Below the pieces are notes generated by a model. The model did not search any database, was not told where the DNA came from, and was given only the letters and a program-made list of their open reading frames with translations. A DNA stretch of 64,000 bases, taken from assembly GCF_026153355.1 (NCBI RefSeq), contig NZ_CP110636.1, forward strand, positions 1,054,001-1,118,000. The letters run 5' to 3'. This DNA comes from Streptomyces endophytica (GTDB lineage Bacteria > Actinomycetota > Actinomycetes > Streptomycetales > Streptomycetaceae). Positions within the stretch are counted from its first letter, which is position 1; every line of letters begins with the position of its first letter. Shown in pieces: positions 25,183 through 34,188 of the stretch. Position numbers and translations under genes: made by a program.

Positions 25183-25209
25183 GATTCCGCGGAATCGTAA
25201 CGCGCGTAG
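25183..25209. promoter_or_regulatory. Palindrome plus partial nucleoside operator upstream of bmp
   Basis: GATTCCGCGGAATC (25183-25196, perfect 14-bp palindrome) is directly followed by TAACGCGCGTAG (25198-25209), which keeps ten of twelve bases of the CTACGCGCGTAG element. It lies 38-64 bases upstream of the bmp start. Confidence 0.5.
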
Positions 25210-25334
25210 ATGTCAGGTAAAGGGCAGGTGGAAAGCCGTTATCGATTCGAGGCGTACGGGGCCCGGACGATCTTCACAGCCGCCGTCGCGGCGATTGACG
25301 ACGGCCGGAATTGTTGAGTTCTGTCGGATTTACC

Positions 25335-26576
25335 TCAGCCGCGGGGCAGGAGGGCGGCGGCGGTGAAGAGCTCCACGCCGACCTGGATGGCGCGCTCGTC
25401 GACGTCGAAATCGCCGCGGTGCAGGTCGTACCGGCCGAGGTCGCCGGGGCGGCGGACGCCGAGGCGGGCCATGGCGCCGGGGACCTCCTCCAGGTACCAG
25501 GAGAAGTCCTCGCCGCCCAGGGACTGCTCGGTGTCCTCCACGCTGTGGGTGCCGCGCCGGGCGGTCATCGCGTCCTTGAGCAGCGTCACGCTGCCGGCCT
25601 CGTTGACCACCGGCGGCACCCCGCGCACGTAGTTGATCTGCGATTTGGCGCCGTACAGCGTCGCGATCTCGTCGATGGCGGCGTGCACCATGTCCGGGGC
25701 CTTGCGCCAGGCGTCGAGATCAAGGCACCGGACCGTGCCGGACAGCTCGGCGCGCTGCGGGATCACGTTGCAGATGTGGCCGGACGACAGCCGGCCCCAG
25801 GTGACGGCGAGCCCGGCCCGGGCGTCGACCCGGCGGGCGATCAGCGCCGGCACGTCGAGGGCGATCCGGGCGGCGGCGGTGACCATGTCGGTGGTCAGGT
25901 GCGGGCGGGCGGTGTGCCCGCCGGGGCCGTCCAGCTCGACCTCCAGCCGGTCGCAGGCCGAGGTGATCGCGCCGGTCCGCAGCCCGATCTTGCCGGCGTC
26001 CACCCGCGGGTCGCAGTGCACGGCGAGGATCTGGCCGACGCCGTCCAGCACCCCGGACTCGATGGCGTCCGCGGCGCCGCCCGGCAGCACCTCCTCGGCG
26101 GGCTGGAAGATCAGCCGCACCGGGCGGGGCAGCGCGCCGTTGCGGGCCAGCGCGGCCAGCACCAGCCCGGCGCCGAGCACGACGGTGGTGTGCACGTCGT
26201 GGCCGCAGGCGTGCGCCCGGCCGGGGACCGCGGAGGCGTAGTCCACGGTCTTGGTGTCCGGGATGGGGAGGGCGTCGATGTCCGCGCGGAGGGCGAGCAG
26301 CGGGGCGGTTCCGTCGCCGTACGCGGTGTCCGTGCCGATGTCGCACATCAGGCCGGTGCCGGTGGCGAGCACCCGGGGGCGCAGTCCGGCCTGCTCCAGC
26401 CGCTCCTTGATCGCCGCGGTGGTACGGAACTCCTGGTTTCCGAGCTCGGGGTGGCGGTGCAAGTCGCGGCGGAAGTCGATGAGTTCGGCACCGAGCGCCT
26501 CGGGCAGCGTGCCGGGCAGCGGGGCCCCGGCGGCGGTGTCGGCGGGGGCGTCGGCGTCGTCGGAATCGCGGGACAT
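25335..26576 (-). CDS. M20-family amidohydrolase/peptidase
   Basis: A 413-residue di-metal hydrolase of the M20D group (aminoacylase, IAA-amino-acid hydrolase, HipO-like). Signatures: FRRDLHRHPELGNQE, LALRADIDALPI, HACGHDVHTTVVLGAG (metal-binding His/Asp), the FQPAEEVLPGGAADAI catalytic Glu pair, GPGGHTARP, and SLGGEDFSWYLE near the end. Cytosolic; it cleaves an N-acyl or amide bond of an amino-acid conjugate. The ATG at 26576 is chosen for AGGTGA eight bases upstream. Single gene, same direction as bmp but separated by about 190 bases. Confidence 0.9.
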   Translation of the reverse strand: MSRDSDDADAPADTAAGAPLPGTLPEALGAELIDFRRDLHRHPELGNQEFRTTAAIKERLEQAGLRPRVLATGTGLMCDIGTDTAYGDGTAPLLALRADIDALPIPDTKTVDYASAVPGRAHACGHDVHTTVVLGAGLVLAALARNGALPRPVRLIFQPAEEVLPGGAADAIESGVLDGVGQILAVHCDPRVDAGKIGLRTGAITSACDRLEVELDGPGGHTARPHLTTDMVTAAARIALDVPALIARRVDARAGLAVTWGRLSSGHICNVIPQRAELSGTVRCLDLDAWRKAPDMVHAAIDEIATLYGAKSQINYVRGVPPVVNEAGSVTLLKDAMTARRGTHSVEDTEQSLGGEDFSWYLEEVPGAMARLGVRRPGDLGRYDLHRGDFDVDERAIQVGVELFTAAALLPRG

Positions 26577-26750
26577 CAGTTGGTTCACCTGTTGAAGGTT
26601 AGGGCCACCGATGGGGCAACTGTCCCTCGATCAACAAAAGTTCAGCCCCTTAGGGGAAGAAAATCTAGGCCGCTCGGCGCATGGACGGTTTATGGGAGGG
26701 GTATGAAGTACGGCTTCCCGCCACGGCCCTCGCCATGCCCCGCGCTCCGC

Positions 26751-28082
26751 TCAACCGGTGGCCACCCGCTGCCCGAACGGAAGTCGCTGCACGTCGCGGG
26801 CGGTCCCGGTGACCCCGTCGAGGAAACCCTGTGCGCGCGGTGAAGCGTTGGCCGTCAGCCACTCCGGGTCGATATCACAGACCGCGACCCGGACCTCCGT
26901 ACCGGCCAGGGCGAGCGGCAGGGTGTGCACGACGGTCGAGGGGAAGCTGACGATCAGCCGGCCGACGGGGCCGCGGCGGGCGATCAGTTCGAGCGGCAGG
27001 TCGGGGCGGACGATCTCCAGTCCGGTCGCGGCGGCGAGGCGGTGCAGCTTGTCGGTGCTCTCGCGGCGGTGGGCGAAGTAGCGGGTGGCGCCGTGCGTAC
27101 GGGCCAGGGTGCCGACGGCCGCCAGATAGCGGTCGGCGTCGACGACGCCGGTCTCCACGAGCGAGGTGCCGACGATGTCGGCGGCGCCCATCACGCGGGG
27201 CGGGCCGAACCGCGCCCGGGTCCAGGCGAAGTCGTTCCTGACGAGGCGCACACCGGGCGGCGCCTCGACGGGCATCGAGCTGAACACGCCGACGGTGCGC
27301 CGGCCGCCCTCGGGCCGCGGGGTGAGCCGGCGGCGCGCGGTGGCGGAGAACGGGGCGAAGACCAGGTCCCGGGCGCCGCGTCCGCCGCCGCTGCGGTGCC
27401 AGCGCACCAGCCGTTCACCGCGGGCGAGTTGGGAGATGAACTCCATGGTGGCGGTGCCGTCGTCGACCACGACCAGGTCGGGGGCGCCGGTGAGGGCGAG
27501 CAGCAGCTGGACGTAGCGGGAGAACGGGTCGCCGATGACGATCCGGCGGGCCCGGCGCAGCAGCGGGGTGAGGCCGCCGATGGTGCGCAGCGGCGCGGTG
27601 GGGCCGCCGCGGGCCTCCTCCCAGCGCACGGTGTGCCCTTCGTCGCGGGCGAGTTCGGCCATCCGGCGCAGCTGGCCGCGGGTCATCGGGTCGTGCGGGG
27701 AGAGCACGACGATGGTGACCTCGGTGGCCGGCCGCTCGGGACGCCCGCCGTCCGGTGCGCTGCCGTCCGGCGCGTCGGCGTCCGGCGCGGCGGCCTTCGG
27801 CGCGTCGGCCTCCGGTCCGGTGGCTTCCGGTCCGGTGGCCTCCAGGGATGCCGCGTGGGCCCATTCCAGGACGTTGAGCAGCTGCACCGGGCTCTCGACG
27901 AAGGCGAGGGTGCCGGTGCCGGGGGCGGCGGCGCGGGCCGTGGCACCGGCTGCGGTGCGGGTGCGGTGGCGCTGCCGCGGCACCCCCAGGAGACGACGGG
28001 CGGGAGTACCCGCCGTCTCCTGGGGCGGGACCTCTGCGCCGGGCGTGGAGGGCGCGGCGCGGGTCCCTTCAGGTGAGCTCAC
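26751..28082 (-). CDS. Polysialyltransferase-like glycosyltransferase
   Basis: A 443-residue protein. The N terminus is a Pro/Ala/Asp-rich linker with repeated PDADAPDG and ATGPEATGPEAD units (about residues 75-110). The catalytic part shows TLAFVESPVQLLNVLEW near 57-73, LVVVDDGTATMEF, and late segments VSFPSTVVHTLPLAL and SPRAQGFLDG. This layout resembles enzymes that transfer nonulosonic acids onto a growing chain (polysialyltransferase-related). It is the last gene of the minus-strand arm of the nonulosonate cluster, 30 bases from neuB. Acceptor and linkage are unknown. Confidence 0.65.
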   Translation of the reverse strand: MSSPEGTRAAPSTPGAEVPPQETAGTPARRLLGVPRQRHRTRTAAGATARAAAPGTGTLAFVESPVQLLNVLEWAHAASLEATGPEATGPEADAPKAAAPDADAPDGSAPDGGRPERPATEVTIVVLSPHDPMTRGQLRRMAELARDEGHTVRWEEARGGPTAPLRTIGGLTPLLRRARRIVIGDPFSRYVQLLLALTGAPDLVVVDDGTATMEFISQLARGERLVRWHRSGGGRGARDLVFAPFSATARRRLTPRPEGGRRTVGVFSSMPVEAPPGVRLVRNDFAWTRARFGPPRVMGAADIVGTSLVETGVVDADRYLAAVGTLARTHGATRYFAHRRESTDKLHRLAAATGLEIVRPDLPLELIARRGPVGRLIVSFPSTVVHTLPLALAGTEVRVAVCDIDPEWLTANASPRAQGFLDGVTGTARDVQRLPFGQRVATG

Positions 28083-28111
28083 CTTGTCTCCCGTCGGCTG
28101 GTCGGCCGGTG

Positions 28112-29043
28112 TCAGACTGCCGCGGGCTGGGCCTCGGCGGCCTCCGTCTCGGCGACCACGCCGGCGACCCGGCGCAGCTTCTTCATCGGGCCGAGCTCGG
28201 ACTCGTAGACCTTCTTGACGCCGTCACCGAGGGACTCCTCGATGGTGCGGATGTCGCGCACGAGGCGGGACAGGCCGCCGGGCTCGACGGAGGCGGCCTG
28301 GTCGGAGCCCACATGGCGCGGTCGAGGGTGATGTGGCGCTCGATGAAGGTGGCGCCGAGGGCGACCGCGGCGAGGGTGGTCTGCAGACCGGTCTCGTGGC
28401 CGCTGTAGCCGATCGGGACGTTCGGGTACTCCTCCTGCAGGGTGTTGATCATCCGCAGGTTGAGCTCCTCGGCCTTGGCCGGGTAGGTGCTGGTGGCGTG
28501 GCAGAGCAGGATGTTCTCGCTGCCCAGGACCTCGACGGCGTGCCGGATCTGCTTGGGGGTGGACATGCCGGTGGAGAGGATGACGGTGCGGCCGGTGGCG
28601 CGCATGGCGCGCAGCAGCTCGTCGTCGGTGAGGGAGGCGGAGGCCACCTTGTAGCAGGGCACGTCGAACTTCTCCAGGAAGGCGACGGACTCGACGTCCC
28701 AGGGGGAGGCGAACCACGCGATGCCGCGCTTCTTGCAGTACTCGTCGATGGCGCGGTAGCCGTCCTCGTCGAACTCCACGCGGTGGCGGTAGTCGATGTA
28801 GGTCATCCGGCCCCAGGGGGTGTCGCGCTCGATGTCCCACTGGTCGCGCGGGGTGCAGACCTCCGGGGTCCGCTTCTGGAACTTCACCGCGTCACAGCCG
28901 GCGTCGGCGGCGGCGTCGATCAGCGCGAAGGCGTTCTCCAGGTCGCCGTTGTGGTTGATGCCGATCTCACCGGTGACGTAGACGGGGCGGCCGGGGCCGG
29001 CCTCGCGGGCACCGAGCTTGCGGAGGCGGGAGTTGGTGCTCAT
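28112..29043 (-). CDS. neuB: Nonulosonic acid synthase, NeuB family (frameshifted)
   Basis: NeuB-type synthase (about 311 residues) condensing phosphoenolpyruvate with a six-carbon sugar to give a nine-carbon sialic-acid-like sugar. TIM-barrel motifs: VTGEIGINHNGD at 24-35, VKFQKRTPEVCTP, FASPWDVESV, KVASASLTD, ILSTGMSTP, HATSTYPA, GYSGHE and ERHITLDRAMWG. One missing G at 28308-28310 breaks the frame; restoring it gives AMWGSDQAASVEPGGL and the normal end. The usual C-terminal antifreeze-like (SAF) domain is absent, so the product is shorter than bacterial NeuB (~345). The exact sugar (Neu5Ac, Kdn or other) cannot be read from the sequence. Confidence 0.88.
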
Positions 29044-29107
29044 GGGGAGATTCCTTCGTGTGGATAAGGGTGTGCGGGGTGGGGTTCAGGGGGTGGGGTC
29101 GGGTGGG

Positions 29108-30310
29108 CTAGAGGGAGGGGCCCAGCAGCCAGCCGGCGATCTCGCGGATCGCGCCGCTGCCTCCGGGCGTGGCGGTGACGGCGCGGGCCGCGCCGCGCAC
29201 CACGTCGTGCGCCCCGGCGACCGCCACCGGCCAGCCGACGAGGTCGAAGCACGGGAGGTCGTTGACGTCGTTGCCGACGTAGAGCACGCGCTCGGGCGCG
29301 ACTCCGGCCTCCTCGCACCACTGCTTGAGGGCGAGGTCCTTGCGGTCGATGCCGTGCAGGACGGGCACCCGCAGCTTGCGGGCCCGGGCGGCGACGACCG
29401 GGTTGGTCTCGGTGGAGAGGATCAGCAGTTTGAGCTCGGCCCGGCGCAGGGCGGCGATGCCGAGGCCGTCGCCGCGGTGCACCGCGACGATCTCCCGTCC
29501 GTCGGCGTCGATCAGCACCCGGTCGTCGGTCTGGGTGCCGTCGAAGTCGAGGACGACGGCGTCGATGTCGTCGCGGGTCGGCAGGGAACCGGGGCGCGGG
29601 GCGTCCAGCAGCGGGGCCAGCGCGCGGGCGCGGGCGAGGTCGTGCGGGTCGTCGACCTCCAGCACCCGGGCCGGGTCGGTGCGGACGAGTTCGGTGCGGC
29701 CGAAGAAGCGGTGGCCGCTGGCGCGGAAGCCGGCCGCGTCCATGGCGTAGGCGGCGCCGGTCTCCAGCAGGTCCTGGGGGCGGTCCTGGCGGCGGGGCCG
29801 GAAGGACTTGTCGTGGTTGACGCCGTGGCCGCCGTCGGTGGCGGTCGCCCCGCCCACCGCGGGCTCGGCGTCGCGCCAGACGAAGCCGTGGAAGGGCGCC
29901 ACGGTCAGCGCGCTGTCGGCGCCGTCCTCGACGACCGCGGCGGCCACCCCGTCGACGTCCTCGCGGACCAGGAACGGGCTGGTGCACTGGACCAGCAGCA
30001 CCGCGTCGACGGTGGTGCCCTGCTCGGCCTCGTACGCGTCCATGGCGTGCAGGACGGCGGCCTCGCTGGTGGCGGTGTCGCCCGCGATGTCGCCGGGGCG
30101 CCGGACGACGACGGCTCCGGCACTGCGCGCGGCGGCCGCGATCCCGGCGTCGTCGGTGGAGACCACGACGTCGGTGACCAGGCGGGCGGCGCGGCATTCG
30201 CGGACCGCGCGGGCCACCAGGGGCACGCCCCCGACGGCGGCGAGGTTCTTGGCGGGCACGCCCTTGGATCCGCCGCGGGCGGGGATGACGGCAACCACGG
30301 TGGGTGGCAT
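29108..30310 (-). CDS. CMP-nonulosonate cytidylyltransferase fused to HAD phosphatase
   Basis: A 400-residue two-domain enzyme. Residues about 5-230 are a NeuA-type cytidylyltransferase (VAVIPARGGSKGVPAKNL, VSTDDAGIA, LLVQCTSPFL, and D-containing FGRTELV segments). Residues about 245-400 are a HAD phosphatase of the KdsC type (VLDFDGTQTDDRV with two Asp, LLILSTETN, YVGNDVNDLPCF). Together they would dephosphorylate the NeuB product and activate it as the CMP sugar. AAGGAG lies 7 bases before the ATG at 30310. Fusions of these activities are known in some bacteria. Confidence 0.88.
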   Translation of the reverse strand: MPPTVVAVIPARGGSKGVPAKNLAAVGGVPLVARAVRECRAARLVTDVVVSTDDAGIAAAARSAGAVVVRRPGDIAGDTATSEAAVLHAMDAYEAEQGTTVDAVLLVQCTSPFLVREDVDGVAAAVVEDGADSALTVAPFHGFVWRDAEPAVGGATATDGGHGVNHDKSFRPRRQDRPQDLLETGAAYAMDAAGFRASGHRFFGRTELVRTDPARVLEVDDPHDLARARALAPLLDAPRPGSLPTRDDIDAVVLDFDGTQTDDRVLIDADGREIVAVHRGDGLGIAALRRAELKLLILSTETNPVVAARARKLRVPVLHGIDRKDLALKQWCEEAGVAPERVLYVGNDVNDLPCFDLVGWPVAVAGAHDVVRGAARAVTATPGGSGAIREIAGWLLGPSL

Positions 30311-30348
30311 TGCGGGCTCCTTGGTCGGGCCGGGGGCGGCAGCGGGGT

Positions 30349-31668
30349 TCACAGCTGCCCCCAGCGGCGGATGGCGGGGGCGACGCGCTGGACGCCGTGG
30401 CGGTAGGCGCCGCGGGCGGCCTCGCGGACCGTCTCGCGGGCGATCCGGCGCAGTCCGCCGGTCTCCTCGGTGGCGTCGGTGTGGCCGGGGAGCGGGGCAC
30501 CCTGCGGGTCCAGGCCGTGCCGGGCGAGGATGCCGGGCAGGTAGCCGGGGGCGGTGCGCGGTGTGTAGTACGGGCGCAGCGGCGGCAGGCTCGCGGCCTC
30601 GCGGAGTGCGGTGACCCGGGCGCGGGCGGCGTCGAAGGCGCTTCCGTACTCACCCTCGGCGGCGACTCCCTGGCGGGCCAGCCAGTCCGGGTCGGGCTCC
30701 GGGCGGTGGCCGGCGTCCAGTTCGTCCCAGGAGGCCAGGCAGCCGGAGCCGAGGAAGTGGTGGTTGCCGAGGACCTCGCGGATGCCGAGGTCGGTGAGGA
30801 CGGCGGTGGGGATGCCGCGGTGCAGGGATTCCAGGGCGGCGGTGGAGCTGACCGTCACCAGCAGGTCGGTGCGGTCCAGGACCTCGCCCATGTTGCCGTA
30901 CACCAGGCGGCAGTTGGCGGGCAGTCCGCCGGGGATCTTGGCGGCGAGCTTCTGGTAGGGCAGTTCCTCGATGTGCGTGGTGTGTTCGCCGGGCTTGCTG
31001 CGGAGCTTGATCAGCACTTCGCGGCCGGGGTGCCGGCGGGCGTGCTCGACGGCCCGGCGCAGCAGGTACGTCCGGTCGGCGCGGTTCTCCGGGACCGAGG
31101 GCTGGGCGGCGAACACCACGGTGTAGGGGTCGTGTTCGGCCGTGTAGCGGTCGCCGCCGAGGAACGGCAGGGCGCACTCGACGACGCTGTCGTCGTCGGC
31201 GCCGACCCCGCGGTAAACGGCGCGGAACCGGTCGGCGTCGTGCCGGGAGTTGGCGAGGACGACGTCCGCGCCGTGCCGCAGCAGCAGCCCGTCGGCGAGC
31301 TTCTCGTAGACCACCCCGACGTAGCCGGTGACGACCACGGGGCGGTGCGCTGCGCTCTCCCAGGTGCGGGCGAGGCCGTGCAGCATCGCCTGTACCGCGC
31401 CGCCGACGCAGGCCAGCACGACCACGTCGTAGCGGGTGCGGTCGATGGAGCGCACGAAGTCGACGCCCCGGATCTCGCGCAGCGCGTCCGCCCGGGCCCC
31501 GACCTCGTCGAGCTGGCGGACCGTGGGAGTGGCGCGGCCGCGGAGCAGATACCCGTCGAGCCGGATGTCCGATTGGATTCGGTACGCTGTCAAAGCGCCC
31601 CATTTCCATCGGGTATCCGAGTCGGCGAGCACGGCGACTCGCGGCGAGGAAGCGGTACGTGATGGCAC
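30349..31668 (-). CDS. Putative glycosyltransferase (DUF6716-like) of the nonulosonate cluster
   Basis: A 439-residue protein with a GT-B-like layout: an N-terminal RVAVLADSDTRWKWGAL strand-helix, YDVVVLACVGGAVQAMLHG, VVTGYVGVVYEKLADGL and, in the second half, a sugar-nucleotide-site-like stretch DLLVTVSSTAALESLHRGIP, as in capsule glycosyltransferases. The C-terminal ~60 residues are basic. Its stop is 38 bases from the cytidylyltransferase start. The GTG at 31668 is the most likely start; a TTG at 31707 has no ribosome site. It is divergent from the GT2 arm. The family name is from memory and the donor is unknown. Confidence 0.6.
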   Translation of the reverse strand: MPSRTASSPRVAVLADSDTRWKWGALTAYRIQSDIRLDGYLLRGRATPTVRQLDEVGARADALREIRGVDFVRSIDRTRYDVVVLACVGGAVQAMLHGLARTWESAAHRPVVVTGYVGVVYEKLADGLLLRHGADVVLANSRHDADRFRAVYRGVGADDDSVVECALPFLGGDRYTAEHDPYTVVFAAQPSVPENRADRTYLLRRAVEHARRHPGREVLIKLRSKPGEHTTHIEELPYQKLAAKIPGGLPANCRLVYGNMGEVLDRTDLLVTVSSTAALESLHRGIPTAVLTDLGIREVLGNHHFLGSGCLASWDELDAGHRPEPDPDWLARQGVAAEGEYGSAFDAARARVTALREAASLPPLRPYYTPRTAPGYLPGILARHGLDPQGAPLPGHTDATEETGGLRRIARETVREAARGAYRHGVQRVAPAIRRWGQL

Positions 31669-31855
31669 GTCGAAGACGCTAGGAAGGCATTCCGTTTGTC
31701 GGGCCAACTGGGTCGCAACAAAGGGTTAACAGCGGGTCGACGAATGGCGAACCGGCCCGATTACCGGCCCGGTTAACCATCCCGCCATTCTTCGTTCACC
31801 CCGGTGTCCACACCGCGTAAAGACGAATGCCGGACCGGCACCTAACGTCACCCGG

Positions 31856-32833
31856 GTGGTTAAGCTCTCCGTCATCGTGCCGTTCTACAACGTGCAGACA
31901 TACGCGCCCGACACCCTGAAAAGCCTCGCGGCCAATGCCCGCGACGACTTTGAATTCCTGCTCGTCGACGACTGCTCGCGCGACGAGACCCCGGAGATCC
32001 TCGCGCGTGCCGAGCGCGAGCTGCCGGGCGCCAGACTGCTGCGGCACGAGCGGAACGGCGGCCTGGCCACCGCCCGCAACACGGGTCTGGACCAGGCCCG
32101 CGGGGAGTACCTCACCTTCCTCGACGGCGACGACTGGCTGGCGCCCGGCTACTTCGCCGAACTCCTCGGTGCGATAGAGGAGTTCGGGTGCGACTTCGTG
32201 CGCACCGACCACGTCCAGTGCACCGCCAGGGCGCGCACCGTGCACCGCGTCCCGCACGGCCGGCGCGGGGTGGTGATGGATCCGCGCGAGGTGATCCTGC
32301 CCGCGGACCGCTCCACCTCGGTCGACTATGCGTACGCCTGGGCCGGGATGTACCACCGCCGGCTGCTGGACGACGGGGTGCTGCATTTCAAGGACGGTCT
32401 GCGCACCGCCGAGGACCGGCCGTGGATCTGGCGGCTGCACCGCGAGGCGAAGTCCATGGCGGTGGTCGGTCTGCTCGGTGTTTTCTACCGGCGCGGGGTG
32501 GCCTCGTCGCTGACCCAGATCGGTGACGTGCGGCAATTGGATTTCATCCGGGCATTCGACCAGGTGATCGAGGAAACCGCACAGGATCGCGATGCGGACC
32601 AACTGCTTCCGAAAGCGGTCCGGACCTATTGCGCGATCATTTCCCACCATCTCGGTTCGATCGAAAGGTTTGAACCGCAGGTGGCTCGTAAATTGCGTTC
32701 GATGAGTGCCGCGGCCATGAAGCGCATGCCGCAGGACGTACTGAAGGAAGCACTGGAATCGATGGATGTGCAGCGCGCGTCCCGGCTGCGGCGGCTGCGC
32801 CGTCGCCCTGTCCCTGCCGAGGTGGCCGCCTGA
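31856..32833 (+). CDS. Family 2 glycosyltransferase
   Basis: A 325-residue GT-A fold enzyme: SVIVPFYNVQTYAPDTLKS at the N terminus, FLLVDDCSRDETPEI, NGGLATARNTGLDQARGEY and the metal-binding LTFLDGDDWLAPG. Then comes RTAEDRPWIWRLH with the ED acid motif. The inverting GT2 type suggests assembly of a cell-surface glycan repeat or linker. No Shine-Dalgarno is seen before the GTG; a TAACGT hexamer ends 8 bases upstream, so a leaderless transcript is possible. The stop overlaps the next ATG (TGATG), making a three-gene operon. Confidence 0.85.
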   Translation: MVKLSVIVPFYNVQTYAPDTLKSLAANARDDFEFLLVDDCSRDETPEILARAERELPGARLLRHERNGGLATARNTGLDQARGEYLTFLDGDDWLAPGYFAELLGAIEEFGCDFVRTDHVQCTARARTVHRVPHGRRGVVMDPREVILPADRSTSVDYAYAWAGMYHRRLLDDGVLHFKDGLRTAEDRPWIWRLHREAKSMAVVGLLGVFYRRGVASSLTQIGDVRQLDFIRAFDQVIEETAQDRDADQLLPKAVRTYCAIISHHLGSIERFEPQVARKLRSMSAAAMKRMPQDVLKEALESMDVQRASRLRRLRRRPVPAEVAA

Positions 32834-34188
32834 TGCCCACCCGAGCCCGCACCCAGATCTTCGTGGCGTCCACGCTGTACGGCGCGGCGACGCTCGCCGC
32901 GGCACTGGACGCCGACCGGTTCACGCCGGCCGACCGCCGGCTGCTGCTGCTCAGCAACAACGCCACGACCCCGGAGACCACCGCGTCGCTGGACACCATG
33001 CCCGGCTTCGAGCGGCTGCGCGGCCGCTTCGACCGGGTGCTGTCGTGGAACGAGACGATCAGCCCCTTCCACCCGGGCGGCTGGTCCCCCCGCGCGGACG
33101 ACGTCCCGCTGTGGGAGCGGTACCTGCGGCTGCTGTGGGGCCTGGGTGACGACCAGGTCGAGCTGATCGTGGAGTCCATCCAGGTCAACCCGGCGCTGGC
33201 GATCGCCCAGCTCTTCCCGGACGCGCCGGTCGAGGTCTACGCGGACGGCCTGATGAGCTACGGCCCGACCCGCAACAAGCTCGACCCGCTGGTCGGCACC
33301 CGAATCGGCCGGCTGCTGCACCTGGACCTGGTGCCGGGCCTGTCACCGCTGCTGCTCACCGAGTTCGAGGTGCCCGCGGAGACGGTCCCGACCGACGCCT
33401 TCACCAAGGTGCTGTCCGAACTCGCCGACGTCAGCGGCCCGTTGGACGTCCCGGAGGGCGGGGCGCTGCTCCTCGGGCAGTACCTCTCCGCGCTGGGCAT
33501 CCTCACCCCGGAAGAGGAGGAGGAGCTGCACGTGCGGATGGTGCGCGGCGCCGCCGGGCGCGGGCACCGCGAGATCGTCTTCAAGCCGCACCCGTCCGCA
33601 CCGGCCCGCTGGTCGCGGCTGCTGGAGCGGGAGGCGGAGAAGCTGGACGTGGCCCTGACGGTGCTGGACAGTCCGGTGCTGGCCGAGGTGCTCTACCAGC
33701 GGATGCGGCCCGCGCTGGTCGTCGGCTGCTTCTCCACCGCGCTGCTGACCGCGGCCACCTTCTACGGCCTGCCGGTCGCCCGCACCGGGACCGATCTGCT
33801 GCTGGAGCGGCTCACGCCGTATCAGAACAGCAACCGCATCCCGGTGACGCTGGTGGACGCCCTGGTCCCGGACCTGGAGGACACTCGCGAGCGGCCGGGC
33901 ACGGTCGCCACCGCGGCGTCCGTCGAGGGGCTGGTCGCCGCGGTCGGCTACGCCATGCAGCACCAGATCTACCCCGGTCTGCGGCCGGACGCCGAGCGCT
34001 ATCTCGCCACCCACCTCGACGCGCGGACCTGGCGCTACTTCAAGCGCCGCCGGCTGACCGCGCTGGCGCTGCCCGGCGCGATCCCCTCGCAGCTGTCGTT
34101 CATCCCGCGCAACGCCACGGTCCGCCGGGTCGCGCGCCGGGCCCGGGCGGTGCAGCGGCGGCTGAAGAAGCGGGCCGTCTTCGGATGA
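32833..34188 (+). CDS. Alpha-2,8-polysialyltransferase family protein
   Basis: A 451-residue protein resembling bacterial polysialyltransferases (PF07388). Visible are QIFVASTLYGAATLAAALD at the N terminus, ELIVESIQVNPALAIAQLF, YADGLMSYGP (acid motif), FKPHPSAPARW and a late VGCFSTALLTAATFYG. The HP and S-T-A positions correspond to the CMP-sialic-acid site motifs of that family. It should polymerise the nonulosonic acid made by NeuB and the CMP transferase. The basic C-terminal tail may bind membrane. It is coupled on both sides (TGATG upstream, ATGA downstream). Confidence 0.8.
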   Translation: MPTRARTQIFVASTLYGAATLAAALDADRFTPADRRLLLLSNNATTPETTASLDTMPGFERLRGRFDRVLSWNETISPFHPGGWSPRADDVPLWERYLRLLWGLGDDQVELIVESIQVNPALAIAQLFPDAPVEVYADGLMSYGPTRNKLDPLVGTRIGRLLHLDLVPGLSPLLLTEFEVPAETVPTDAFTKVLSELADVSGPLDVPEGGALLLGQYLSALGILTPEEEEELHVRMVRGAAGRGHREIVFKPHPSAPARWSRLLEREAEKLDVALTVLDSPVLAEVLYQRMRPALVVGCFSTALLTAATFYGLPVARTGTDLLLERLTPYQNSNRIPVTLVDALVPDLEDTRERPGTVATAASVEGLVAAVGYAMQHQIYPGLRPDAERYLATHLDARTWRYFKRRRLTALALPGAIPSQLSFIPRNATVRRVARRARAVQRRLKKRAVFG

